From positions 1-44,154 of the forward strand of contig CAMXPV010000033.1 of NCBI GenBank assembly GCA_947245585.1: a stretch of DNA of 44,154 bases. The letters are read 5' to 3'. Positions 33,221-41,507 of the stretch are shown here, in pieces. Source of the DNA: an uncultured Lachnospiraceae bacterium. GTDB lineage: Bacteria; Bacillota; Clostridia; Lachnospirales; Lachnospiraceae. The translations under genes and the position numbers were made by a program. The notes under the pieces are model-generated. The model saw only the letters and a program-made list of their open reading frames with translations, did not search any database and had not been told where the DNA came from. Numbering within the stretch: the stretch's first letter is position 1; the number at the start of each line of letters is the position of its first letter.

Positions 33221-34144
33221 ATGACAGCAGATAACACGACAAATGCCATACTATTGGCAGGGCTTTTTTGTTTACTCCTCGCCGCCATAATTGCCCTTAC
33301 AGATTTCATCCTCCGAAGGCGCAGCCTGAAACGGATGTATGATATGATTCAATCCGCCATAGACGGTACTTTTCAGGCAAATAATTTCGACGAATCGCTG
33401 CATGCCGCTGTAGAAAGCAAATTAGGTGAATATTTGTCCGCATCGGAGACACAGAAGGAAAAAGTGTCTGCGGAGCAGGATAAGATCAAGACGTTGATTG
33501 CGGATATCTCGCATCAAACGAAGACACCGATTGCCAACCTTCTGCTCTACACGGAATTATTGGAGGAAGAAGAGGGCGGGGAAAATAGCGAGACAGTTGC
33601 GCTGTTGGAGAGTCAGGTAAAGAAGCTGGACTTTCTGATTCAGTCGTTGGTAAAGCTGTCCAGACTGGAGACGGGGATTCTGGTACTGCATCCGGAAAGG
33701 AACGAGGTATTATGTCTTTTGAAGGAAGCAGAGAAACAGTATGCGGTAAAAGCCAGGGAGAAGGGCTTATATCTGCATGTGTGCGCGGAGGAAGCGCAGG
33801 GTGTTACGGCCTGTTTCGATCCCAAGTGGACGATGGAGGCTATAGGAAATCTGGTCGATAATGCTATTAAATACACGCGGACGGGAGGCATTACCGTGCG
33901 GGTCAGGGCTTATGAGCTTTTTGTCAGCGTGGAAATTGCAGATACCGGAATCGGTATTGCGGAGGAAGAGCAGGCAAAAGTGTTTGGACGGTTTTACCGC
34001 TCAATGGCGGTTTCCGATGAACAGGGCGTGGGGATCGGACTTTATCTGGCGCGGGAGATTTTGCGGCAGCAGTCGGGTTATATGCAGCTTGCTTCAGAGA
34101 CGGGAAAAGGATCGGTGTTTTCCGTGTACCTGCCCGTGGATTGA
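33221..34144 (+). CDS. Sensor histidine kinase, single membrane segment
   Basis: A 307-residue kinase. One N-terminal membrane segment (about 10-30) is followed directly by a short linker, HisKA with H98 in SHQTKTPIANLL, and the ATPase domain with N214 in LVDNAIKYT, DTGIGI and GVGIGLYL. There is no extracellular sensor domain. Small kinases of this kind act as intramembrane sensors or receive the signal from their ABC transporter. The ATG has GGGAGG upstream. The ABC genes that follow begin 154 bases later behind their own candidate promoter. Confidence 0.9.
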   Translation: MTADNTTNAILLAGLFCLLLAAIIALTDFILRRRSLKRMYDMIQSAIDGTFQANNFDESLHAAVESKLGEYLSASETQKEKVSAEQDKIKTLIADISHQTKTPIANLLLYTELLEEEEGGENSETVALLESQVKKLDFLIQSLVKLSRLETGILVLHPERNEVLCLLKEAEKQYAVKAREKGLYLHVCAEEAQGVTACFDPKWTMEAIGNLVDNAIKYTRTGGITVRVRAYELFVSVEIADTGIGIAEEEQAKVFGRFYRSMAVSDEQGVGIGLYLAREILRQQSGYMQLASETGKGSVFSVYLPVD

Positions 34145-34156
34145 AAAAATAGAATC

Positions 34157-34219
34157 TTACAAAACTGTCATATTCTTTTGCTTTTCAGAAAGAATGTGGA
34201 AAGATTGTTATGGGATAAT
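34157..34219 (+). promoter_or_regulatory. Activator-type promoter of the ATPase-permease operon
   Basis: An extended -10 box TGGGATAAT (GATAAT at 34214-34219) has only AGAATG at the -35 position, which suggests that an activator is required. Twenty bases upstream of that is the imperfect dyad TTACA-AAAC-TGTCA (34157-34170), a plausible site of the neighbouring response regulator. Confidence 0.45.
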
Positions 34220-34298
34220 CTGTATTGTGGAGGACGGTATGTGTAAAACGGCTTTCATGATGCAGATTATCCTGTTTATACGGAAAAAGGAGGAGAAC

Positions 34299-34961
34299 AT
34301 GACTATATTATCAACACAGGATTTAAAAAAGGTATATGGTTCTGGAGAGAGCGAAGTTCACGCTCTGGACGGGGTAAACTTTCAGGTGGAGAAGGGCGAG
34401 TTTGTAGCGGTTGTGGGCACATCCGGCAGCGGGAAGAGCACGCTTCTTCATATGTTGGGCGGGCTTGACAGGCCGACTTCCGGAGGCGTTACGGTGGACG
34501 GCAAGGAGATTTTTACGCTAAAGGACGAAGAACTGACCATTTTCCGGCGCAGAAAGATCGGTTTTGTGTTCCAGAATTACAATCTGGTGCCGGTGCTCAA
34601 TGTTTATGAGAATATTCTGCTTCCGGTGCAGCTTGACGGCGGCAGTCCTGATCAGAATTATATTAAAGATATCATAGATACGTTGGGACTTTCTTCAAAA
34701 CTTAACAACCTGCCAAATAATCTCTCCGGAGGACAGCAGCAGAGGGTGGCGATTGCCCGCGCACTGGCATCGAAACCTGCCATAATTCTGGCTGACGAAC
34801 CGACGGGTAATCTCGATTCCAAGACCAGTCAGGATGTGTTGAGTCTGTTGAAGGTAACGGGGCAGAAATTTTCCCAGACCATTGTCATGATTACGCACAA
34901 TGAGGCAATTGCGCAGATGGCGGACCGGGTGATCCGTATTGAGGATGGGAGGATCGCATAA
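34299..34961 (+). CDS. ABC transporter ATPase, MacB/BceA type
   Basis: A 220-residue cytoplasmic ATPase. Walker A is GTSGSGKST, the signature [15 protein letters not shown] and Walker [13 protein letters not shown], with the H-loop in MITHNEAIA: the pattern of the MacB/LolD/BceA class that partners FtsX-fold permeases. The ATG at 34299 has AAGGAGGAG four to six bases upstream. A second in-frame ATG at 34239 also has GGAGG five bases upstream and would add MCKTAFMMQIILFIRKKEEN, so two forms are possible. The stop codon shares one base with the start of the permease gene (TAATG). Confidence 0.93.
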   Translation: MTILSTQDLKKVYGSGESEVHALDGVNFQVEKGEFVAVVGTSGSGKSTLLHMLGGLDRPTSGGVTVDGKEIFTLKDEELTIFRRRKIGFVFQNYNLVPVLNVYENILLPVQLDGGSPDQNYIKDIIDTLGLSSKLNNLPNNLSGGQQQRVAIARALASKPAIILADEPTGNLDSKTSQDVLSLLKVTGQKFSQTIVMITHNEAIAQMADRVIRIEDGRIA

Positions 34962-37591
34962 TGAACGTATCGAATCGAAAAACCATCCGCTGTCTCAGCA
35001 TAGCCAGTTTTAAGGCGGCGAAAATCAGAAATATCATCACAGTGGCGGCGATTGCGCTGACCACGATCTTATTTACCGTTATTTTTACGGTGGGCATGTC
35101 CATGAAGTATGGATTTGAGCAGTCGAATTTCCGTATGGTGGGCGGTTACGCGCACGGCGGATTTAAGTATCTGACAAAGGAGCAGTTTGAAGAGTTAAAG
35201 GATGACCCGCTGATCAAGGAATACGGAAAGCGGATATTTTGCGGTATGCCGGAGAAAGAACCTTTCCACAAGAGTCATGTGGAGGTCAGCTACTGTGACG
35301 CGAACACGGCGAAGTGGATGTTTGTAGAGCCGAAGGAAGGGCGGCTTCCCAAAGAGGGCACGAATGAGGCGGCGACGGATTTAAGAGTCCTTTCCTTGCT
35401 AGGCGTAGAACCGGTGATCGGCAATGAATTTACCATGACGTTCATGGTGGACGGCCAGGAGACCACGGAAACCTTTACGCTGTGCGGCTATTGGGATTAC
35501 GACGAGATCACGGTGGCAAACCATGTACTCATTCCCGAAAGCCGGACGCAGGAGATTTTTGAGAAACTGGGTACGCAGGGGAAGGATGGCATGACCAGTT
35601 TTTGGAATATGGATATCATGTTCAAAAATACCTCTCACATAGAGGAAAACTTGGACACCATTCTGGCGCGGCACGGCTACCAGTCGGAAGGTCTGGATCA
35701 GGGGGATAACTACATCCGCACAGGTGTCAACTGGGGTTATATGTCGGCGCAGTTTGAGGATTCTCTGGATATTACCACGATATTTGCCCTGATTGCGGTA
35801 ATGCTTTTAATTATTTTTACGGGCTACCTGATTATCTACAATATTTTTCAGATATCGGTGTCAAACGACGTGCGGTTTTACGGGCTGTTAAAGACCATCG
35901 GCACCACGGGGCGGCAGATTAAGCGGATTATTTCTTTGCAGGCGTTTCTGCTGTCGGCACTGGGGATTCCCATCGGTCTCATTCTCGGTTATGGCGCGGG
36001 CGTACTGATGACGGGCATTGTGGTGTCCCAGCTCAACGGTATTGTGTTGACTTATTCAGTCAGCCCAATTATCTTTCTGGGAGCGGCGGCGTTTTCCTTT
36101 GTGACGGTTTGGCTCTCCTGCAGGAAGCCCCGCAGGATGGCGGCGAAGATATCCCCTGTGGAGGCGGTGCGCTACACGGAAGGGGCCGGGACGAAAAAGA
36201 AGAGCCGGAAAGGGGAGAAGGGGGCCTCCATCTTTCGCATGGCGATGGCGAATCTTGGCAGAAACAAGAGCAAAACCGTGATTACGGTCATTTCCATGTC
36301 CTTTGCGGTAGTCATACTCAATATTACTTTTATTCTGGCAAACGGCTTTGACATGGACAAATATTTAAAACATGTGATAACAGATTTTATCGCTGCTGAC
36401 GCCTCTTATTTTCAGACAGGCGGTCCTGATCTGACATCCTTTCCGGAGGAATCCGTTTCACAGATCGAGGCGCTTGACGGGGTGAAGGGCGGCAGGACTT
36501 ATCAGAAAACCTTTGCGGCACAGGAGCTTGTCACAGAGGAGTGGGTACGGAAGCTGAACGGAAAATATAGCAGTCCGGAGATGGTGGATCGCTATGTGGA
36601 GATGTTGGAAAAGGTGGGAGACCTGCGCGCCGAGCGGGTACAGCTTTACGGGATGGAGGACTTTGTGTTGGATAAGCTCCCTGTGATTGAAGGTGACCTC
36701 AGTAAGCTGAAGGAGGGCGGCAATTATGTGGCGGCTGTTTACAGCAGCGACGACTACGGCAATCTTCACGAGGATTCTCATTGGGCGAAGTTGGGGGATA
36801 AAGTAACCATCCGCTATGTGGAGGAGTATGAGTATTATAACCCAGAAACCGGTGAGATTTATGGGGAGGATGAGGATCTCAGCGATAAGCGGTGGCAGGA
36901 CAGAGCCAAGGTGTATGAGGATAAGGTATACGAAGTGGCGGCGTTGGTGGAGGTGCCAGGTAAAATTTGTTACCGCTATTATGGCGCGGATGAGTTCGTG
37001 ATGGGTGCGGATACTTTTATACGGGATTCCGGCACGTCGGATATTCTTTATTACGCCTTTGACTGCGAGGACGATAAGGTGGAGCAGGTGGAACAGTGGA
37101 TGCAGGATTTTGCGGGCGGCGATGATTCCATGTACGACTACGAGAGCAGAAAAACCGAGGAGGAAGAGTTTTATGCTTTCCGCGATATGTTCATGATGGT
37201 GGGCAGCGGCGCGGCCTTAATCGTCGGCATGGTCGGCATCCTGAATTTCGTGAACGCGATCCTTACGGGTATTATGGCGAGAAAGCGGGAGTTTGCGGTT
37301 TTACAGTCCGTGGGCATGACGGGAAAACAGCTTAACCGGATGCTGATTACGGAGGGCATGGTGTTTGCGGGAAGCTCTGTCGTGATTACCTTGATTTTGA
37401 CCATTGTCATGGGGCCTCTTGCCAGTGATGTTTTGGAGGGAATGTTTTGGTTTTTCAGCTATCATTTGACGGTTACGCCGATTTTAGCGGTAGCTCCTGT
37501 ATTTCTTTTGCTGGGTGCTGTTATTCCGTTATGTTCTTATCGCTATGTGGCGAAGCGGTCGGTGGTGGAGAGACTGAGGGAGGCCGAGTAA
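34961..37591 (+). CDS. FtsX-type ABC permease with large outer domains
   Basis: An 876-residue membrane protein with about eight membrane segments (near 22-46, 271-296, 322-353, 367-387, 436-460, 744-767, 800-820 and 837-860) and two outer domains (about 50-270 and 465-740). It thus consists of two FtsX units, the second with an acidic, tyrosine-rich outer domain. Segments such as YGLLKTIGTTGRQIKR and FAVLQSVGMTGKQLNR are the matching coupling helices. Such permeases use ATP to move or shear substrates outside the membrane and in Bce-like systems protect from or sense peptide antibiotics. The gene overlaps the ATPase by one base, and is closed by a strong terminator. The substrate is unknown. 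Confidence 0.9.
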   Translation: MNVSNRKTIRCLSIASFKAAKIRNIITVAAIALTTILFTVIFTVGMSMKYGFEQSNFRMVGGYAHGGFKYLTKEQFEELKDDPLIKEYGKRIFCGMPEKEPFHKSHVEVSYCDANTAKWMFVEPKEGRLPKEGTNEAATDLRVLSLLGVEPVIGNEFTMTFMVDGQETTETFTLCGYWDYDEITVANHVLIPESRTQEIFEKLGTQGKDGMTSFWNMDIMFKNTSHIEENLDTILARHGYQSEGLDQGDNYIRTGVNWGYMSAQFEDSLDITTIFALIAVMLLIIFTGYLIIYNIFQISVSNDVRFYGLLKTIGTTGRQIKRIISLQAFLLSALGIPIGLILGYGAGVLMTGIVVSQLNGIVLTYSVSPIIFLGAAAFSFVTVWLSCRKPRRMAAKISPVEAVRYTEGAGTKKKSRKGEKGASIFRMAMANLGRNKSKTVITVISMSFAVVILNITFILANGFDMDKYLKHVITDFIAADASYFQTGGPDLTSFPEESVSQIEALDGVKGGRTYQKTFAAQELVTEEWVRKLNGKYSSPEMVDRYVEMLEKVGDLRAERVQLYGMEDFVLDKLPVIEGDLSKLKEGGNYVAAVYSSDDYGNLHEDSHWAKLGDKVTIRYVEEYEYYNPETGEIYGEDEDLSDKRWQDRAKVYEDKVYEVAALVEVPGKICYRYYGADEFVMGADTFIRDSGTSDILYYAFDCEDDKVEQVEQWMQDFAGGDDSMYDYESRKTEEEEFYAFRDMFMMVGSGAALIVGMVGILNFVNAILTGIMARKREFAVLQSVGMTGKQLNRMLITEGMVFAGSSVVITLILTIVMGPLASDVLEGMFWFFSYHLTVTPILAVAPVFLLLGAVIPLCSYRYVAKRSVVERLREAE

Positions 37592-37600
37592 AATAAACGT

Positions 37601-37645
37601 ATTTAGGGAAGCGGTAATAAAATAACCGCCTCCCTAAATTTTTCT
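37601..37645 (+). terminator. Strong Rho-independent terminator
   Basis: ATTTAGGGA-A-GCGGT pairs with ACCGC-C-TCCCTAAAT (37601-37615 and 37625-37639), 14 pairs with one mismatch, followed by TTTTTCT. It closes the permease operon. Confidence 0.9.
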
Positions 37646-37757
37646 TTACATTTTTCTAAATAAGATGTTGCGCGAAGGGTTAAAGATGAGGTATAGTATA
37701 GTAGAAGAACTAGCATCGGGATAGTGCAATTATTAATGAGAAGGATGTAGCAGACGT

Positions 37758-38360
37758 ATGGGACAACTGGCACCACTAGATCAGGATAAAATTGCGGAGG
37801 TAGCACATATTTGCATGTCTCACTCCGCAATTTCATTGAATACGCTGACAAGACAGGTTATCACGGTCAGCCCGCCTTCAGTGAAGGTTGTCAACAGCGC
37901 GGATATTAAAAATATCCTGACAGCCTTCGGCATGGGCAGTGTGACGGTTCAGATCGATTACAAAGACGATTTTCATGGTAATAATCTTCTGATGTTTAAG
38001 GAAAACGACGTGAAGGTGATTATGGATCTGATGATGGGCGGATCGGGAGTTGCGGCTCCGGGCGAGCTCAATGAAATGCACCTGTCCTGCGTGTCGGAAG
38101 TGATGAACCAGATGATGGGTTCTTCCGCGATTTCTCTTACAGAGATGATTCGCAAAACGGTGGATATCAATCCGCCGAAGGCAACTTTGGTCAGCACAAA
38201 GGAGGATATAGAATCAATAGATATTCTTCCGTTTCCTGGGGATCAAATGGTCATCATCCTTTCCCGTTTTGAGGCGGCGAAGCTGTTAAAGGGTATTATG
38301 ATCCGCATTTTCCCAATGGAAGAGACAAGATTTATTTGTGACAATTTTAAAACGCGTTAG
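37758..38360 (+). CDS. CheC-like phosphatase / FliY-type protein, orphan
   Basis: A 200-residue protein of the CheC/CheX/FliY phosphatase family, whose members remove phosphate from CheY. The family has two E-x-x-N helices. The second is intact (SEVMNQMMG, E114 and N117), the first is degenerate (AEVAHICMS, with H17 in place of Asn). GMGSVTVQIDY and VKVIMDLMMGG are further family blocks. No FliM/FliN-like C-terminal domain follows, so CheC or a reduced relative fits better than full FliY. No other chemotaxis or flagellar gene is in the window. A possible -10 box TATAGT lies at 37692-37697. It may act on the receiver domain of a non-chemotactic regulator. Confidence 0.8.
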   Translation: MGQLAPLDQDKIAEVAHICMSHSAISLNTLTRQVITVSPPSVKVVNSADIKNILTAFGMGSVTVQIDYKDDFHGNNLLMFKENDVKVIMDLMMGGSGVAAPGELNEMHLSCVSEVMNQMMGSSAISLTEMIRKTVDINPPKATLVSTKEDIESIDILPFPGDQMVIILSRFEAAKLLKGIMIRIFPMEETRFICDNFKTR

Positions 38361-38375
38361 CAGGAACTGCTTTTT
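38359..38375 (+). terminator. Weak terminator-like hairpin at the stop codon
   Basis: AGCAG-GAA-CTGCT followed by TTTT overlaps the stop codon of the CheC-like gene. The stem has only five pairs. Confidence 0.4.
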
Positions 38376-38465
38376 CAGACACCTTTTATTAGCAAATTTT
38401 CACAACACAAAAGACGGCTTGCGTCATAAAATGTGCCGAAATTGGTTTTTCCATTCCGAAAGTAC

Positions 38466-38494
38466 TTACGAGGAAGATTTTGAAGTGTTACAAT
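38466..38494 (+). promoter_or_regulatory. Promoter of the CarD-like gene
   Basis: TTACGA (38466-38471), 17 bases, TACAAT (38489-38494). RNA would start near 38501 with a leader of about 93 bases, which contains the small hairpin CGGT-taggcat-ACCG. Confidence 0.5.
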
Positions 38495-38593
38495 GGTAGT
38501 AGGGGTACTGCGGTTAGGCATACCGTAAATATGAGTGAGCCGCCGTAATTGGAGCTGTCAACGGACTAAGGGTCAGAAAATTTGGAGGGTATT

Positions 38594-39109
38594 ATGTTTG
38601 AGAAGGGCGAATTGATTATGTGCGGCGGCCATGGTGTCTGCCGCGTTATTGACATTACGGGAAATCCGATCGATCGATTTGATCGGGAAAAGAAGTATTA
38701 TGTGTTGGAACCTGTTTTTGAGAAGGCCAGCACGATCTATACACCTGTGGACAATGAAAAAATTGTTATGCGCAGAATTATGAATAAGGAAGAGGCCGAG
38801 AAGCTGATTGCGCATATCGAGGAGATCGATACCGTATGGATTCAGGAGGAAAAGCGCAGGGAGCAGACTTACAAGGAAGCGATCCGCACTTATGATTCCC
38901 GAAGCCTGGTGCAGATTATTAAAACGCTTTATCAGCGAAAAAGAAGCCGTATTAATGAGGGAAAAAAGGTACTTTCCTCGGACGAGCAGTATCTGCATAA
39001 GGCGGAGGAGCTTCTTTACAGCGAGATGTCCTTAGCGCTTTCGATACCGAAGGATGAAGTGGAGGCTTATATTGCGGAGGCGGTAGATAAGCGGAAGGCA
39101 ACCGTATAA
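38594..39109 (+). CDS. CarD/CdnL-like RNA polymerase-binding regulator
   Basis: A 171-residue protein. Residues 1-60 form a CarD/TRCF-type RNA polymerase interaction domain (FEKGELIMCGGHGVCRVIDI, then YYVLEPVFEKASTIYTPVDN); the rest is helical, as in CarD and CdnL, where it contacts promoter DNA at the edge of the transcription bubble. Proteins of this family stabilise open complexes at many promoters, including rRNA promoters. The ATG at 38594 has GGAGGG four bases upstream. It is transcribed alone, with its own promoter and a clear terminator. Confidence 0.9.
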   Translation: MFEKGELIMCGGHGVCRVIDITGNPIDRFDREKKYYVLEPVFEKASTIYTPVDNEKIVMRRIMNKEEAEKLIAHIEEIDTVWIQEEKRREQTYKEAIRTYDSRSLVQIIKTLYQRKRSRINEGKKVLSSDEQYLHKAEELLYSEMSLALSIPKDEVEAYIAEAVDKRKATV

Positions 39110-39126
39110 AATGGATAAGGCAAAGG

Positions 39127-39154
39127 CAGAAGACGAAAGTTTTCTGTCTTTTTT
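39127..39154 (+). terminator. Rho-independent terminator of the CarD-like gene
   Basis: CAGAAGAC (39127-39134), a GAAA tetraloop and GTTTTCTG (39139-39146), eight pairs with one G-T, followed by TCTTTTTTG. Confidence 0.85.
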
Positions 39155-39244
39155 GTTTTTAGAGGGCACCATTTGCGGGTCTGCGCCGTGTTATAAGTAG
39201 AGTGCACAAATACAGTCTGCAGATTGGGAAAGGGAGACAGGAGT

Positions 39245-39700
39245 ATGACAATAGAGGAAATGGTCACAAAATACAGCCCGATGCTTTACCGTATCTGTGT
39301 GGTCATGTTGGGAAATGAGGCAGATGCGCAGGATGCGGTGCAGGATACCATCTGTAAATATTTGGAGCGCACAGAGAAGTTTCGGGATTTGGAGCATGAG
39401 AAGGCCTGGCTTATTAAGGTGGCGCAGAACCGCTGTATTGATATGCGGCGGTTTCACCTCCGCCATCCGCAGATAGAACTTTCAGAAATTACTGCCAGTT
39501 ACGAGGATCCTGAGTACAGTGATGTTCTGGCGCAGCTGATTGCGCTTCCTATGCCTGTAAAGGCGGCTGTTTATCTGTATTATATAGAAGGCTATAAGAC
39601 GAAAGAGGTGGCTAAGATCCTGGGCGTTTCCGTCAACGCCGTGAAAAAAAGACTCTGTCGGGGAAGGAAACTGCTGCGGCTGCGGTTGGAAGAAGAATAA
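39245..39700 (+). CDS. ECF-type RNA polymerase sigma factor
   Basis: A 151-residue sigma-70 factor of the extracytoplasmic-function group, with only regions 2 and 4. Region 2 (about 8-75) has YRICVVMLGNEADAQDAVQDT and KAWLIKVAQNRCIDMRR. Region 4 (about 95-148) has the helix-turn-helix YKTKEVAKILGVSVNAVKKRLCRGRKLL. The ATG at 39245 has AGGGAG eight bases upstream. The next gene, 19 bases on, codes for a single-pass membrane protein that is probably its anti-sigma factor, so the pair should respond to an envelope signal. Confidence 0.92.
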   Translation: MTIEEMVTKYSPMLYRICVVMLGNEADAQDAVQDTICKYLERTEKFRDLEHEKAWLIKVAQNRCIDMRRFHLRHPQIELSEITASYEDPEYSDVLAQLIALPMPVKAAVYLYYIEGYKTKEVAKILGVSVNAVKKRLCRGRKLLRLRLEEE

Positions 39701-39719
39701 AGAGAAAGGGTGATGGTAT

Positions 39720-40931
39720 ATGAAGCTTACGGATTTGAGAAATGCGGTAAAAGAGATAGAGTTTGACGAAGAAAAACAGGAACGGCTGATTCGGAGAATA
39801 CGGGCGGGTAAGAAGACCCGCAGAAATACGGGATTTGCACGGATCGCTGCGGCTTTTGCGGTCTGCGTCCTGGCGGCGGGACTTTTGAGCGTGCCTGTCC
39901 GCGCCCTGGTCAATTCTCTTGTGCAGGAGCGGATGGAGGAGGTGCCGAAAGAGGAGATCACGGAAATGGCAGAGCAGGTACAGAGGCAGAGCGTGGATGC
40001 GAACGGCTTTACCAGAGCGTATACGGAAGGGGAGAAGGCGCGCAGGGAAAAGCTGTATGCGCAGTACATGGACGGCCTGTTCCCGACGGATGAGCTGATA
40101 CAGGTAGACAGTGAGGAGGAGGCTGCGCAGCATGAGTTTTGTTTTCTGACGACCACATCGGTGTTTTATCTGCCGCAGGAGAGGGAATTGACGGACGAAG
40201 AGATTCTGGAGCAGATCGATTTTGAGAAAAAGCTTGATTATGCCTTGGAGGAGCAACACGCGGAAGAAATTGCCGAGAGAAAAGCGGCGGAGAGAGAGCA
40301 GATACAGAAGGCGGTTGCGGCAGGCGGCGTCACGGAGGAGCAGGCTGTGGAAATAGCGGAAGGGTATCTGCAGCGGATTTTCGGGCTCGACGGGAGCGGG
40401 ATGGAGTTAAATCATTATTACAATAATCCCGATCCGGATCCGGCGGGTATTGCGGGCACATACGGCGTGAACTGGAGTGATATGGGAAGCTACAGCTATT
40501 ATTATTTCTTTATTGACGCGACGGACGGTACGCTGCGCTCCATGTCGTACAGCCACGACAGCGAGGGAACTGATGCGCTGCGGCCCTCTGTTTCGGAAGC
40601 GCCGGGAAAAATTGACGATATCAGGCGGCAGGCGCAGGAATTTTTGGAAGAAAAGCTGGATATTTTGGAAAGCTTTGAAGAAGTGAAAAGCTATTATCTG
40701 GTCAATGCCACCGATGAAAGGGTGGGCAGGACGGTTGATGTTTTGTTTGTTAAGGAGGATGGCGCTTCGTATCTTGTGACGTGCAGATGGGACGGTGAGG
40801 TAAGGGATTTTGCCGTCGATACAAAGAAAGACTATGAGGAGCATCTTCGGACGCGGGTCAGGGCAAATGTCGAGCGCTATAAGAATGACGAGGGAAGAGA
40901 AGTGCAGATTGAGATTGTGGAAAATGAATGA
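39720..40931 (+). CDS. Membrane protein, probable anti-sigma factor
   Basis: A 403-residue protein. A short basic cytoplasmic part (1-38, with EEKQERLIRRIRAGKK) is followed by one membrane segment (about 40-62) and a large outer region. That region has a charged coiled coil (about 150-205) and two PepSY-like alpha/beta parts (about 205-290 and 295-375), with strands such as YYYFFIDATDGTLRSMSYS. There is no zinc-binding HxxxCxxC motif, so it is not a ZAS-type anti-sigma factor. Its role is inferred from topology and from its place directly after the sigma gene. The inner part is short but comparable to that of other Clostridia anti-sigma proteins. Confidence 0.7.
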   Translation: MKLTDLRNAVKEIEFDEEKQERLIRRIRAGKKTRRNTGFARIAAAFAVCVLAAGLLSVPVRALVNSLVQERMEEVPKEEITEMAEQVQRQSVDANGFTRAYTEGEKARREKLYAQYMDGLFPTDELIQVDSEEEAAQHEFCFLTTTSVFYLPQERELTDEEILEQIDFEKKLDYALEEQHAEEIAERKAAEREQIQKAVAAGGVTEEQAVEIAEGYLQRIFGLDGSGMELNHYYNNPDPDPAGIAGTYGVNWSDMGSYSYYYFFIDATDGTLRSMSYSHDSEGTDALRPSVSEAPGKIDDIRRQAQEFLEEKLDILESFEEVKSYYLVNATDERVGRTVDVLFVKEDGASYLVTCRWDGEVRDFAVDTKKDYEEHLRTRVRANVERYKNDEGREVQIEIVENE

Positions 40932-40982
40932 AGGATTGCAGCAATCGAGCAGGGAGGGGTTTCTCCCTGCGCGTAAAAAAAG

Positions 40983-41008
40983 ACCGGGTGTATTTACACC
41001 CGGTTTTT
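40983..41008. terminator. Bidirectional terminator between convergent genes
   Basis: ACCGGGTGT-ATTT-ACACCCGGT (40983-41004), nine or ten perfect pairs, has TTTTT on the plus side and, read from the other strand, CTTTTTTT. It serves the anti-sigma gene and the ComFB gene. Confidence 0.93.
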
Positions 41009-41027
41009 GCTCAGAGATAAAACAAAA

Positions 41028-41297
41028 TTAATCATGTGAAGGGTGCGATCCAATCTTGTTGATCGCAGACACAACCGTGGTCATAATCTCTACTTCGGCC
41101 TGCGGTTGGTAGTTGCTTAACTTCTGATAAAGCGCACCGGTATCTGTACGTACATATTGGGGTGAAAGCCTGTTTAGTGCGTAGGACATCATGTCAAGCT
41201 TGCAGTTTTCGCAAGAACAGACTTCAGGCATCGTGGGCAGCAGCTTGTTGAGCTGATATTCCACGGCATCTTCCATGATATTTTTTAAGCCTTCCAT
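41028..41297 (-). CDS. comFB: ComFB-family protein
   Basis: An 89-residue protein matching late competence protein ComFB: NIMEDAVEYQLNKLL, then four-cysteine-type context VCSCENCKLDMMSYALNRL and the block SPQYVRTDTGALY. In Bacillus it lies in the comF operon but is not essential for DNA uptake; in cyanobacteria relatives bind c-di-nucleotides. The C-x-C-x-x-C set (C27, C29, C32) could bind zinc. GGGAGG lies seven bases upstream of the ATG. It is a single-gene unit here, with no comFA or comFC. Confidence 0.88.
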   Translation of the reverse strand: MEGLKNIMEDAVEYQLNKLLPTMPEVCSCENCKLDMMSYALNRLSPQYVRTDTGALYQKLSNYQPQAEVEIMTTVVSAINKIGSHPSHD

Positions 41298-41423
41298 TCC
41301 GAACCTCCCTCATTTGTTACACAGTTCTATCTTAGTACATTTTTCCTAAAGAATCAATCTTTATTTCGCAAAAGGTTGGTAAAAAGGGAAAAATCCGCGT
41401 TTTTTGTGCAAAATTACTCACAC

Positions 41424-41451
41424 TTGCTTTTTTTTCAAAGAATGGTATCAT
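41424..41451 (+). promoter_or_regulatory. Promoter of the metal exporter gene
   Basis: TTGCTT (41424-41429), 16 bases, TATCAT (41446-41451). RNA would start near 41458, so the hairpin at 41469-41492 would be in the leader. Confidence 0.45.
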
Positions 41452-41468
41452 ATATTCGGTAATTGTTG

Positions 41469-41492
41469 CCATGTCCCATAAAAGGAACATGG
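41469..41492 (+). promoter_or_regulatory. Leader hairpin or operator before the metal exporter
   Basis: CCATGT-CC and GG-A-ACATGG form an inverted repeat with six to eight pairs, 15 bases before the start codon. It could be an operator for a metal-responsive repressor or an RNA hairpin near the ribosome binding site. Confidence 0.4.
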
Positions 41493-41507
41493 CGGTGCGG
41501 AGGAAAT

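Noticed and set aside
33861..34298. Upstream extension of the MacB-type ATPase frame
   Set aside because: It overlaps the kinase C-terminus in another frame; the family start and strong ribosome binding site are at 34299.
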